A stretch of DNA of 21,600 bases from Oscillospiraceae bacterium (GTDB lineage Bacteria; Bacillota; Clostridia; Oscillospirales; CAG-272), in NCBI GenBank assembly GCA_015063655.1, contig SVTU01000008.1, positions 1 through 21,600 on the forward strand. The letters are read 5' to 3'. The notes beneath the pieces were generated by a model. The model worked only from the letters and a program-made list of their open reading frames with translations. It ran no database searches and was not told the origin of the DNA. The translations under genes were made by a program, and so were the position numbers. Positions 7,109-14,756 of the stretch are shown piece by piece. The first letter of the stretch is position 1; each line of letters starts with the position of its first letter.

Positions 7109-7142
7109 TGACCGCTTTTGCATCAGCAAAAGCGGTCATTCT
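7109..7142. terminator. Terminator of the hydrogenase operon
   Basis: A perfect 13-bp stem (7109-7121 with 7126-7138) and ATCA loop are followed by TTCTTATTCT on the plus strand. The convergent SipL-like gene ends just beyond, so the hairpin may act on both strands. Confidence 0.85.
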
Positions 7143-7169
7143 TATTCTGTTTGATTTAGGATACTTCCA

Positions 7170-8672
7170 TTACGGTATCAAGAGATATCTAACCCCGTGC
7201 AAGTCGTCTGCCTCTGCCCCCATGATCCTGCTGATTGGCACGCTGTATCGCTTGGCTACCGTCCAAAGCGTGTCACCCTTCTCCGGATAGCAAATGATCA
7301 GCTCATGGCCTCGCTTAGCTAATGTCTCGCCAAAGCGTACCTCGCTGACCCCCCGCACAACCTGCTCTGTCAGCACCTCGGCATTGACGAACAGCTCCGA
7401 GCAGATCACGATCTCCTCGCCCTGCACCGTTGCCTGCACTGTCATGGGCAAGGCTGTAGCAAAGAAACCGCTCACCTCGGCCTCTTCTGCGGGCACGCAA
7501 AGAGGCACAGCACACTCTGCCGTGCTGTACTCTCCATCGCACAGTGTCACAAGGGTATATCTCACCGTTCCGCACAGTCCGCCGTTCTCCCAATGCGTCA
7601 GCATAGGCAAGGCCTCGGCACAGACGATTTCGGCATTCTCTGCTAAGCCAAGCTCCGAGAGACTGACGGAATGCTCTTGCTTGACCGTCTCCCCAAGGAT
7701 CGCCGCAGGCACACTCAGACGATACGTACGGTAAGAGCATTCGCTTTGATGCTCTGTTGAGTAGATATCGGCGGTATAGGTGGCTCGCATCGGCCTTCTG
7801 ATCCGTATCTCACATTCCACGGTCAGCTCCGAGGACACTCTGCCCTCCTCAACCGTAACGGATAACTCCTTGACGTGAGCAAGCACACGGCATTGACAGC
7901 CGTCCTCTGCCTCGTCGCACGCCACGTCTGTTTGTAAGGGAATTCGTCTCTCCTCACAGTACACCGTTCCGCTCTCCTCAAGACATAACAGTAAAGAAAG
8001 AACCGCCTCACCAACCAGTCTCACACGCCCATTCTCGCAGCTCGAATTGGGGATGACCACCGATGCCTTTGCGCTGACCACACGCACGTTGTCACCCTCA
8101 CCAAGCTCCAGACTATCCAGAAGGTGAATAGGCTCCTCGGCCGTGCAGACAAAGGCCATGTGTTGCTCAACCTCCTGCTCCATTCTTTGCAGGCTCTGCG
8201 TCGGTGTTTCTCCTTGCATGTCAAGCTCGGGCGTGCATATCCCCAAGCAGCATACATGAGCGCACAAACGTGCACGTACGGACAGCCGTCTCGGTCCGCT
8301 CACCCGTGCCGTCACGCTTTCTGCCGCCACATCGGCAAGACACGTAACGCCCTCTCCCATATCCAGCTCATCGGACGTCTCCAGAGGGACACGAAGCGCA
8401 TACTCTGCCGCAAGAGGCGCACTGTACAGTCGGCCGTCAGCTCCCACGTACAGCACCTGATATTCCACCGTGCCGCCAAGCTCCGCCTCGTAGCTGCCCA
8501 CGTATTTAGCAGGCGGGAGAACGTGTGCCTCTACCCCAAGCACACGCCGTATCTCGCACATGTAGTCGGGCAAGGTGTAATCGTTGTTACATTCGGTGTT
8601 AACGGTTCGGTCAAACAAAGGCATCTGATACTGTGTGTTCTGCACACCAGGCATTCCCGTATTGTTGTTCAT
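7170..8672 (-). CDS. SipL-like DUF3794 and LysM spore morphogenesis protein
   Basis: This 500-residue protein contains what look like three DUF3794 repeats (about 30-115, 180-260 and 335-400) and ends in a LysM domain (about the last 45 residues, with YPEKGDTLWTVAKRYSVP). This architecture matches SipL, the SpoIVA-interacting protein that anchors the coat to the forespore in Clostridioides difficile. LysM-type domains normally bind peptidoglycan, but in SipL the domain contacts SpoIVA. There is no signal peptide, which fits action in the mother-cell cytoplasm. The start at 8672 is preceded by AAAAGGAGA 7 bases upstream. It is a single-gene unit diverging from the DUF512-der operon and convergent with the hydrogenase operon. 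A candidate sigma-E promoter lies upstream. Other DUF3794 and LysM proteins exist, so orthology to SipL is likely but not proven. Confidence 0.82.
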   Translation of the reverse strand: MNNNTGMPGVQNTQYQMPLFDRTVNTECNNDYTLPDYMCEIRRVLGVEAHVLPPAKYVGSYEAELGGTVEYQVLYVGADGRLYSAPLAAEYALRVPLETSDELDMGEGVTCLADVAAESVTARVSGPRRLSVRARLCAHVCCLGICTPELDMQGETPTQSLQRMEQEVEQHMAFVCTAEEPIHLLDSLELGEGDNVRVVSAKASVVIPNSSCENGRVRLVGEAVLSLLLCLEESGTVYCEERRIPLQTDVACDEAEDGCQCRVLAHVKELSVTVEEGRVSSELTVECEIRIRRPMRATYTADIYSTEHQSECSYRTYRLSVPAAILGETVKQEHSVSLSELGLAENAEIVCAEALPMLTHWENGGLCGTVRYTLVTLCDGEYSTAECAVPLCVPAEEAEVSGFFATALPMTVQATVQGEEIVICSELFVNAEVLTEQVVRGVSEVRFGETLAKRGHELIICYPEKGDTLWTVAKRYSVPISRIMGAEADDLHGVRYLLIP

Positions 8673-8711
8673 GGCAATTCTCCTTTTCTTCCATACATTT
8701 GGTGCCGTTAC

Positions 8712-8740
8712 AGCCTATGCTTGAGCTTTTGAGATTATGA
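8712..8740 (-). promoter_or_regulatory. Candidate sigma-E (sporulation) promoter of the SipL-like gene
   Basis: On the minus strand, TCATAAT (8734-8740) and CATAGGCT (8712-8719) are 14 bases apart. Compared with the Bacillus sigma-E pattern (about KMATATT, N14, CATACANT, from memory), one position in the -35 box and two in the -10 box differ. It lies about 40 bases before the start codon. No good housekeeping promoter was seen for this gene. Confidence 0.35.
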
Positions 8741-8752
8741 CTAAAGAAACCT

Positions 8753-8781
8753 TTGACAAAACAGCAAACATGTGGTATAAT
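8753..8781 (+). promoter_or_regulatory. Perfect housekeeping promoter of the DUF512-der-obg-ppa operon
   Basis: TTGACA (8753-8758) and TATAAT (8776-8781) are separated by exactly 17 bases. AAGGAGG follows at 8798-8804, just before the start at 8810, so the leader is very short (about 20 bases). Confidence 0.88.
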
Positions 8782-8809
8782 AATATGGTACTAATGTAAG
8801 GAGGAAGCT

Positions 8810-10123
8810 ATGGTCACCATAACCGAGGTATTACCGCATAGCCGAGCGGCTAAGGCAGGCATTCAAAGCGGAGACGTTCTGCTGTCCATCAACGGTCACG
8901 AGATCACGGACGTTCTGGATTACCGCTTTTATCTGACAGACCGCCGCATCACGCTCTCCTTGCAGCGCAAGGGAAAAATCCTCACCAAGAAAATCGCCAA
9001 GCAGGAATACGATGACATCGGCCTTGGCTTTGAAACACCCTTAATGGATCAAAAGCAATCCTGCCATAACAAATGCATCTTCTGCTTTATCGACCAGCTG
9101 CCAAGCGGCCTGCGTGACACCCTGTATTTTAAGGATGACGACTCCCGCCTCTCCTTTTTGCACGGAAACTATATCACGCTGACCAACCTACAGGACAAGG
9201 ATATTGACCGTATCATTTATATGCACATCTCCCCCGTCAACATTTCGGTTCACACCACAAACGCTGAGCTTCGTGTCAAAATGATGCACAACAAGCGAGC
9301 AGGTGAGGTGCTCTCCTATATGAAACGGCTTGCCGATGCGGGCATCACGCTGTGCTGTCAGATCGTGCTGTGCCGCGGCATCAATGACGGCGAGGAGCTT
9401 TTGCAAAGCATGAGGGATCTTGAGGCTTTGTATCCCGCTGTGTCCAGCGTTTCCATCGTTCCTGCAGGGCTGACGAAATACCGAGACAAGCTCTACCCTC
9501 TTACGCCCTACACCAAGGAGGAATGTGCCAACATTCTTAAAGCTGTCAACACCTTTGGTGACGAGTGCAAAAGGAAGCACGGCACACGCCTCTTCTACCC
9601 CGCTGACGAGCTATACGTTAAGGCAGAGCTTCCTCTGCCCGACAACGATTATTACGAGGAATATGCGCAGATCGAGAACGGTGTTGGTATGCTGACCGAC
9701 CTAACAACGGCTTTTTCGGACGAGCTTGCCTATCTTGACGAATTGCTGCCGCAATTCAAAGCCCCGAGAGAGGTCTCCGTGTGTACGGGACTGGCGGCAT
9801 ATGACACACTGCGCAGTCTTTGCCACGCTCTATGCGCCCGTGCTGAGGGCTTGACCGTTCGTGTGTACCCCATTCACAATGACTTTTTCGGTGATGAGAT
9901 CACCGTGGCGGGCCTGCTGACAGGAACGGATATGAAAAATCAGCTGATGGGCAAGCCCTTGGGAGATGCCTTGCTGATCCCTGCCGCCACGCTCCGCTCC
10001 GAGGGTGATCTGTTCTTGGACGGCATGACGCCCGATGAGCTGTCGACCGCACTCGGCGTGTCCGTTATTCCCACCCCGTCCGACGGTGCGGCACTTATTC
10101 GCCACCTGCTCGGCCTTACTTGA
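8810..10123 (+). CDS. DUF512 radical SAM family Fe-S protein with N-terminal PDZ domain
   Basis: This 437-residue protein starts with a PDZ-like module (about 1-65: VLPHSRAAKAGIQSGDVLLS). It then has a C-x3-C-x2-C motif (Cys85, Cys89, Cys92: CHNKCIFC) typical of radical SAM [4Fe-4S] clusters, and ends with the DUF512 region. It belongs to the family annotated as a putative radical SAM enzyme or FeS oxidoreductase (TIGR03279-like), found in Clostridia and cyanobacteria. The chemistry and substrate are unknown. In many Clostridia it sits directly upstream of der, as here, hinting at a role near ribosome or tRNA biology, but that is only inference from context. The start is well supported by AAGGAGG. 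First gene of the operon. Confidence 0.88.
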   Translation: MVTITEVLPHSRAAKAGIQSGDVLLSINGHEITDVLDYRFYLTDRRITLSLQRKGKILTKKIAKQEYDDIGLGFETPLMDQKQSCHNKCIFCFIDQLPSGLRDTLYFKDDDSRLSFLHGNYITLTNLQDKDIDRIIYMHISPVNISVHTTNAELRVKMMHNKRAGEVLSYMKRLADAGITLCCQIVLCRGINDGEELLQSMRDLEALYPAVSSVSIVPAGLTKYRDKLYPLTPYTKEECANILKAVNTFGDECKRKHGTRLFYPADELYVKAELPLPDNDYYEEYAQIENGVGMLTDLTTAFSDELAYLDELLPQFKAPREVSVCTGLAAYDTLRSLCHALCARAEGLTVRVYPIHNDFFGDEITVAGLLTGTDMKNQLMGKPLGDALLIPAATLRSEGDLFLDGMTPDELSTALGVSVIPTPSDGAALIRHLLGLT

Positions 10124-10145
10124 TTTTCCTGAAAGGATGAACACT

Positions 10146-11480
10146 ATGTCCAAACCTGTTATAGCCATCGTTGGCCGCCCCAACGTGGGAAAAAGTACGT
10201 TATTTAATAAGCTGATCGGAGAAAGACGCTCCATCGTTGAGGATATCCCGGGTGTCACCCGTGACCGCATCTACGGTGAAACCGAATGGTGCGGGCGTAA
10301 GCTCTCTGTGATCGACACGGGCGGTATCGAGCCCAAGGCAGACGATATCATCCTCAAGCAAATGCGCTTTCAGGCTCAGGTGGCCGTTGACACCGCAGAC
10401 GTGATCATTTTCATGTGCGACGTAAGAACGGGACTGACGGCCGACGACCGTGATATCGCCATCATGCTCCAGAAGAGTGGAAAGCCCATCATTCCCTGCA
10501 TCAACAAGTGCGACAGCGTTGGCGCATTGCCCTTGGAGTTTTATGAATTCTATGAGCTTGGCTTTGCGTGTGAGCCTATTGCCGTGTCTTCCGTACACGG
10601 TAGCGGCACGGGCGATCTTCTTGACGCCGTGCTTGAGGCGATCCCCGATTTTGACGAGACCGACGAGGACGATGATGCCATTCACGTTGCCGTCATCGGC
10701 AAGCCCAATGCGGGAAAATCCTCTATCATTAACCGCATTCTCGGCGAGGAGCGCTTGATCGTATCCGATATTGCCGGCACAACACGTGATGCCGTTGACA
10801 CCCATATCGAAAACGAGCACGGCAAGTTTGTCTTTATTGATACGGCGGGCATTCGCCGCAGTGCCAAGGTCAATGAGAAGATCGAAAAATACAGCGTGCT
10901 TCGGGCGCACATGGCCGTAGAGCGTGCCGACGTATGTCTTATTATGATCGATGCCGCAACGGGTATTACCGAGCAGGATGAGAAGATCGCAGGCATCGCC
11001 CACGAAGCGGGCAAGGCAAGCATCGTGGTGGTAAACAAGTGGGACAGCATCGAAAAGGACAACAGCACCACCAACAGCTTTACCCAAAAGATCCGCACGG
11101 CTCTCGCCTATATGCCCTATGCGCCCATCGTATACGTGTCGGCCAAAACGGGACAGCGTGTGCAGACCCTCTTTGACCACATTCAGTACGTTCACAATCA
11201 AGCCAACACCCGCATTTCCACGGGCATGCTGAACGACGTGCTGAGCGATGCCATGATGAGAGCACAGCCGCCGTCCGACAAGGGACGCCGCCTCAAGATC
11301 TACTATATGACGCAGGTCAGCGTTGCGCCGCCCACCTTTGTTCTGTTCTGCAATAACGTGGAGCTGTTCCATTTTTCCTATCAGCGGTATATTGAAAACT
11401 GCTTGCGTGATACCTTTGGCTTTAAGGGCACGCCCATACGCCTGGTGATCCGCATGAAAGGTGACGATACCAATGATTAA
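10146..11480 (+). CDS. der: Ribosome biogenesis GTPase Der (EngA)
   Basis: This 444-residue protein has the hallmark double GTPase domain of Der. The first G domain has GRPNVGKS (10-17), DTGGIE (58-62 region) and NKCD (120-123). The second has GKPNAGKS (185-192), DTAGIR and NKWD. A KH-like C-terminal domain follows. Der binds the 50S subunit precursor and is needed for its maturation. The ATG at 10146 was chosen because GAAAGG lies 9 bases upstream, whereas the ATG at 10137 is too close to it. The gene follows the DUF512 gene after 22 bases and overlaps the HAD gene by 8 bases. The length is normal for the family. Confidence 0.97.
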   Translation: MSKPVIAIVGRPNVGKSTLFNKLIGERRSIVEDIPGVTRDRIYGETEWCGRKLSVIDTGGIEPKADDIILKQMRFQAQVAVDTADVIIFMCDVRTGLTADDRDIAIMLQKSGKPIIPCINKCDSVGALPLEFYEFYELGFACEPIAVSSVHGSGTGDLLDAVLEAIPDFDETDEDDDAIHVAVIGKPNAGKSSIINRILGEERLIVSDIAGTTRDAVDTHIENEHGKFVFIDTAGIRRSAKVNEKIEKYSVLRAHMAVERADVCLIMIDAATGITEQDEKIAGIAHEAGKASIVVVNKWDSIEKDNSTTNSFTQKIRTALAYMPYAPIVYVSAKTGQRVQTLFDHIQYVHNQANTRISTGMLNDVLSDAMMRAQPPSDKGRRLKIYYMTQVSVAPPTFVLFCNNVELFHFSYQRYIENCLRDTFGFKGTPIRLVIRMKGDDTND

Positions 11481-12171
11481 GGGCATCATCTTTGATTTTA
11501 ACGGCACACTGTTTTTTGACAGTCATATTCATTTTGAGGCGTTTGACCAATTTTTGACGTCCTTGGGAAAAACGCCCCCTCCCCCCGAGCTGCGTGTTGC
11601 CACGCTGCTTGGCAGAACCAACCGCCAATGCTTCCGCACCTACTATGATGAGAATGCCTCCGACGATGTGCTGGACAGTCTTGCCGACCGCAAGGAAGCA
11701 ATATACCGCAGTCTCTGCCTATCACACCCCGAATACATGCATCTTGTCAAGGGGGCAGAGGAGCTTTTGGACTACCTCAAGGCGCACGGCATCCCTTATG
11801 CCATTGCAACAGGAAGCCGCAAGGACAATATGGATTTTTACTTCCGTCATTTGGGGCTTGCACGTTGGTTTTCCTATGACAACATCATATACGATGACCA
11901 AAGCTTCCAAGGAAAGCCAGCACCCGACATATATCTCAAAACGGCAGACCGCCTAGGTCTGATACCCTCGGAATGCTTGGTTTTTGAGGACGGAGACAGC
12001 GGCGTCCTGGCAGCACACCGTGCGGGCATCGCCGCCATCGGCGTGATCCATGAGCCGAGCGTTCCCGCACCGAATACGGGCGACATTGTCATTGACAGTA
12101 TCGCCAACGACTTCACACACTTCCCTTCCGTGCTGTCTCGGCACGGCTTGCTAAAGGAGGATCCATGCTGA
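11473..12171 (+). CDS. HAD superfamily hydrolase with DxN motif
   Basis: This 232-residue haloacid dehalogenase-type protein resembles the beta-phosphoglucomutase/phosphatase group. Visible motifs are DFNGT (Asp8 nucleophile), ATGSRKD (motif II), GKPAPDIY (motif III lysine) and FEDGDSG (motif IV acidic pair), with a helical cap between motifs I and II. The second Asp of motif I, normally the general acid/base, is Asn10 here, confirmed by codon AAC. The enzyme may therefore have altered or weak phosphatase activity; such DxN variants may be a subfamily. The start at 11473 is preceded by AAAGGTG 9-10 bases upstream; a GTG 12 bases earlier overlaps that site. It overlaps der by 8 bases and obg by 7, so it is translationally coupled to both. 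Substrate unknown. Confidence 0.85.
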   Translation: MIKGIIFDFNGTLFFDSHIHFEAFDQFLTSLGKTPPPPELRVATLLGRTNRQCFRTYYDENASDDVLDSLADRKEAIYRSLCLSHPEYMHLVKGAEELLDYLKAHGIPYAIATGSRKDNMDFYFRHLGLARWFSYDNIIYDDQSFQGKPAPDIYLKTADRLGLIPSECLVFEDGDSGVLAAHRAGIAAIGVIHEPSVPAPNTGDIVIDSIANDFTHFPSVLSRHGLLKEDPC

Positions 12172-13445
12172 TCGATCACGTAAAAATATACGTTAAAGCA
12201 GGTGACGGCGGTCACGGTGCCGTGTCCTTCCGCCGTGAAAAATACGTGTCACACGGCGGCCCTGACGGCGGAGACGGCGGACGGGGCGGCAACATCGTAT
12301 TTCGGGTTGACGAGGGAACGAACACCCTGCTTGCCTTTCGCTATAAGCACAAATTTATTGCACAGAATGGCGAGAACGGTAAGGGAGCGAAGTTCCGTGG
12401 CGCCACCGCTGACGACCTTGTGATCCTAGTGCCCCCGGGTACGCTGATCCGTGATGCCGTGACGGAAAAGATCATTCACGACATGAGCATGGACGACGGT
12501 GCCGACTACGTCTGTTGCCGAGGCGGACGGGGCGGCTGGGGCAACCGCCATTTTGCCACGCCTACAAGACAAGTCCCCATGTTTGCCAAAAACGGCACCA
12601 AGGGCGAGGAGCGTGAGCTGATACTCGAATTGAAGATGCTGGCTGACGTGGGACTGATCGGCTTCCCCAGCGTGGGAAAATCCTCGATCCTTGCCGCCAT
12701 CAGTGCTGCCAAGCCCAAGATCGCCGATTACCACTTCACCACCCTCTCTCCCAACCTCGGTGTGGTCTCCACCGGCGGTGAGAGCGGATTTGTGGCGGCC
12801 GACATTCCCGGCCTTATTGAAGGTGCAGCGGACGGTGCAGGCCTTGGACACGATTTTTTGAGACACGTTGACCGTTGCCGCCTATTGCTCCACGTGGTGG
12901 ACATTTCCTGCTTTGAGGGACGAGATCCCATTGAGGACGTCAAGACCATCAATGAGGAGCTGAGACGCTACAGCCCCGAGCTTGCCGAGCGTCCGCAGAT
13001 CATTGTGGCCAACAAGTGCGATGCGCTTGACGAGGAGCTTGTGGATATTCAGGCCTTTGAAAACTTTGTGGACGAAAACGAATGGGAGATGCTGTACGTC
13101 TCCGCCGCCACCCGTGAAGGACTTGACCGACTTGTGCAGACGGTTGACGAGCGTTTGCGCCTGTTGCCCCCCATGAAGGTCTACGAGGGCGAGCTTGAGC
13201 CTGAAGCACCGTACGTGGGCGGCATCAAGGAAACCGTCATCAAGCGGGAGAACAACACCTTCTATGTAGAGGGCGAGTGGCTGTTTAATCTCATGGGACA
13301 GATCAATTTTGACGATTATGAGTCTCTCAATTTCTTCCAAAACGTATTGCGCCGCAGTGGTGTCTTTACGCTTCTTGAGGAAAAGGGCTGTGTGGACGGC
13401 TCTACCGTTTGCATCTATGATTTCGAATTTGACTACGTTAAATAA
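12165..13445 (+). CDS. obg: GTPase Obg (ObgE/CgtA)
   Basis: This 426-residue protein has the three Obg parts. First is the glycine-rich Obg fold (1-158, with GGPDGGDGGRGG and GRGGWGN). Second is the G domain with GFPSVGKS (166-173), DIPGLIEGA (213-221) and NKCD (283-286). Third is a C-terminal OCT domain (about 345-426). Obg is an essential GTPase that acts in late 50S assembly and stringent-response and sporulation signalling. It starts 7 bases inside the HAD gene with AAAGGAGG upstream. In an operon with der, it makes this a ribosome-assembly unit. The more usual neighbours rpmA and rplU are not in the window. Confidence 0.97.
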   Translation: MLIDHVKIYVKAGDGGHGAVSFRREKYVSHGGPDGGDGGRGGNIVFRVDEGTNTLLAFRYKHKFIAQNGENGKGAKFRGATADDLVILVPPGTLIRDAVTEKIIHDMSMDDGADYVCCRGGRGGWGNRHFATPTRQVPMFAKNGTKGEERELILELKMLADVGLIGFPSVGKSSILAAISAAKPKIADYHFTTLSPNLGVVSTGGESGFVAADIPGLIEGAADGAGLGHDFLRHVDRCRLLLHVVDISCFEGRDPIEDVKTINEELRRYSPELAERPQIIVANKCDALDEELVDIQAFENFVDENEWEMLYVSAATREGLDRLVQTVDERLRLLPPMKVYEGELEPEAPYVGGIKETVIKRENNTFYVEGEWLFNLMGQINFDDYESLNFFQNVLRRSGVFTLLEEKGCVDGSTVCIYDFEFDYVK

Positions 13446-13467
13446 CATCATAAAAAGGAGACTTACT

Positions 13468-14001
13468 ATGAACATTTGGCACGATATGAACCCCGAGCAG
13501 ATCCGCCCCAATGATTTTTCCGCCGTTATCGAAATTTCCAAGGGCAGTCAGTGCAAGTATGAGCTTGACAAAGAAACGGGCTTGCTCCGCCTCGACCGTG
13601 TGCTGTATACCTCCACACACTATCCTGCCAATTACGGCTTTATTCCCCGCACCTTTGCCGATGACGGCGACCCGCTTGACGTGCTGGTGCTTTGCACGGA
13701 GTCCATTCAGCCCATGACGCTGGTGCGTGTGTATCCCATCGGTGTGATGCGCATGATCGATTCGGGTGCGCTTGACGACAAGATCATCGCCGTTCCCTTC
13801 TCCGATCCCTCCTACAACGGCATCAACTCCATCGATGACCTGCCCCCGCATATCTTTGACGAGATCATGCACTTCTTCTCGGTCTACAAGCAGCTGGAGA
13901 ACAAGCAGACCGCCGTGAAGGAGCTGTACGAGCAGGATGAAGCACAAAAGATCATTGCCGAGGCTATTCGCTCCTACGATAGCCTGTATGGCGTGAAGTG
14001 A
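13468..14001 (+). CDS. ppa: Inorganic pyrophosphatase (family I)
   Basis: This 177-residue soluble family I pyrophosphatase hydrolyses PPi to two phosphates and pulls biosynthetic reactions forward. The family signature DGDPLDVLVL is present, along with the upstream KYELDKETG and the HYPANYGFIP substrate-site segment. The start at 13468 has AAAAAGGAG 7 bases upstream; a longer frame from 13309 overlaps the end of obg and has no support. It is the last gene of the operon, 22 bases after obg, and is followed by a terminator. Its length and motifs are normal. Confidence 0.95.
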   Translation: MNIWHDMNPEQIRPNDFSAVIEISKGSQCKYELDKETGLLRLDRVLYTSTHYPANYGFIPRTFADDGDPLDVLVLCTESIQPMTLVRVYPIGVMRMIDSGALDDKIIAVPFSDPSYNGINSIDDLPPHIFDEIMHFFSVYKQLENKQTAVKELYEQDEAQKIIAEAIRSYDSLYGVK

Positions 14002-14026
14002 TATTCAAGTTCATACCCTTATGAAA

Positions 14027-14066
14027 GAGGCTGTCTCGAATTTGCATTTGAGACAGCCTCCTTTTA
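14027..14066 (+). terminator. Terminator after ppa
   Basis: An 11-bp stem GAGGCTGTCTC/GAGACAGCCTC (14027-14037 with 14050-14060), extended by GAA/TTT-type pairs, is followed by CTTTTAAT. It closes the DUF512-der-HAD-obg-ppa operon. Confidence 0.85.
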
Positions 14067-14094
14067 ATATCTAAAACCAATTATATAAAAACTA

Positions 14095-14123
14095 TTGAAA
14101 AAGTACGAATAATTTGTTATAAT
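14095..14123 (+). promoter_or_regulatory. Promoter of the structured leader RNA
   Basis: TTGAAA (14095-14100) and TATAAT (14118-14123) are 17 bases apart, a strong housekeeping promoter. Transcription should start near 14130, exactly where the long base-paired element begins. Confidence 0.8.
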
Positions 14124-14129
14124 AGGATT

Positions 14130-14286
14130 GCGACACAACTGAATATGGCAAACTATAAGAGAAGTGTTTTTTGGTAAAAGCACATTCTCTCTTTTGGCGT
14201 TCTCTTGTAGTTTGTCCAAAGTTGTGTCGCAGCAATCGGAGTATGTGTTTTTCGGTGCGCACTGCTACGGTTGTGCGCACTTTTTA
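14130..14286 (+). ncRNA. Structured RNA ending in an intrinsic terminator (small RNA or attenuator leader)
   Basis: The region from the predicted transcription start to the next gene holds a long, interrupted helix. P1 pairs 14130-14140 with 14220-14230 (11 perfect pairs), and GATT/AATC outside it could extend the stem past a 3-base bulge. P2 pairs 14149-14163 with 14200-14214 (15 pairs, one G-U). The AGAGAA arm (14158-14163) could instead pair with a second TTCTCT at 14185-14190, so two alternative folds exist. A terminator follows: GTGCGCAC (14255-14262) with GTGCGCAC (14273-14280), then TTTTTA. It could be a free small RNA of about 155 nt or a riboswitch-like leader controlling the SHOCT gene, whose AAGGAG begins 9 bases after the T-run. 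It does not match any RNA family I recognise (T-box, SAM and similar motifs are absent; 6S RNA is not excluded). Confidence 0.5.
14255..14286 (+). terminator. Intrinsic terminator inside the leader of the SHOCT gene
   Basis: An 8-bp GC-rich stem (14255-14262 with 14273-14280), 10-base loop and TTTTTA tail. It lies before, not after, the coding region, so it must either end a separate small RNA or act as an attenuator. Confidence 0.75.
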
Positions 14287-14306
14287 TATTGACTAAGGAG
14301 ATACCT

Positions 14307-14702
14307 ATGAAAAAAACCACTTTCGTATTAAAGCTTGTCTGCTCTCTTTTGCTCTTTACTGTCGCTTTGATTTGGCTAATTGTTTGTGTAACCTCCATTA
14401 ATTTCTTCATAGATTCTGCAAACAACGTTGACGTGAAGAATGAATTTGGCACAATCATCACCTTTGGTGAATACATGCTATTGGGAAATCAAGATGCCAT
14501 TCTCGGATTTTTCCTTTCTCTGTTTGGATTGGTTGGCAGCATATACCTTTTTGCTTGTGCTCTTCATTCAGCTGACTTCAAGAAAAAAAGCGACAAGGAG
14601 GACATGACGCTTATCCGACTGTCACGTTACAAGGAAATGCTTGATTCGGGTATTATCACGATCGATGAGTTTAACAGCAAGAAGAAAGATTTATTAAGCT
14701 GA
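14307..14702 (+). CDS. Small membrane protein with C-terminal SHOCT domain
   Basis: This 131-residue protein has two hydrophobic membrane segments (about residues 7-33 and 64-86). The loop between them is probably extracytoplasmic, and a charged C-terminal part ends in a SHOCT motif (LSRYKEMLDSGIITIDEF, then KKKDLL). SHOCT is a short helical domain found at the ends of many small bacterial proteins and thought to mediate oligomerisation. The first segment could also be an uncleaved signal anchor. AAGGAG lies 6 bases before the ATG at 14307; an in-frame start at 14271 overlaps the terminator stem and is rejected. The gene stands alone behind the structured leader. Function unknown. Confidence 0.8.
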   Translation: MKKTTFVLKLVCSLLLFTVALIWLIVCVTSINFFIDSANNVDVKNEFGTIITFGEYMLLGNQDAILGFFLSLFGLVGSIYLFACALHSADFKKKSDKEDMTLIRLSRYKEMLDSGIITIDEFNSKKKDLLS

Positions 14703-14744
14703 TCAAAAAGGAACCGCCTGCACCGAGGCGGTTCCTTTTTTGAT
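14702..14744. terminator. Bidirectional terminator
   Basis: A stem AAGGAACCGCCT/AGGCGGTTCCTT with 6-base loop is flanked by A5 on the left and T6 on the right, then GAT/ATC pairs. It serves both the SHOCT gene (+) and the DUF1015 operon (-). Confidence 0.88.
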
Positions 14745-14756
14745 GATAACCCTTTC

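Noticed and set aside
8124..8732. 202-codon plus-strand frame in the SipL-like gene
   Set aside because: It is antisense to a gene with recognisable DUF3794 and LysM domains, and it runs through that gene's start region.
10200..11507. 435-codon open frame on the minus strand
   Set aside because: It lies fully antisense to der, which has unmistakable motifs in both G domains; it has no ribosome binding site and no recognisable domain.
14130..14286. T-box, SAM or other known riboswitch
   Set aside because: No T-box TGGNACCGCG element or other familiar riboswitch core was found; only generic helices and a terminator.
14092..14476. Minus-strand frames over the leader RNA and SHOCT gene
   Set aside because: They overlap the promoter, hairpins and a supported gene, and lack ribosome binding sites; the structure of the region is explained by the RNA.
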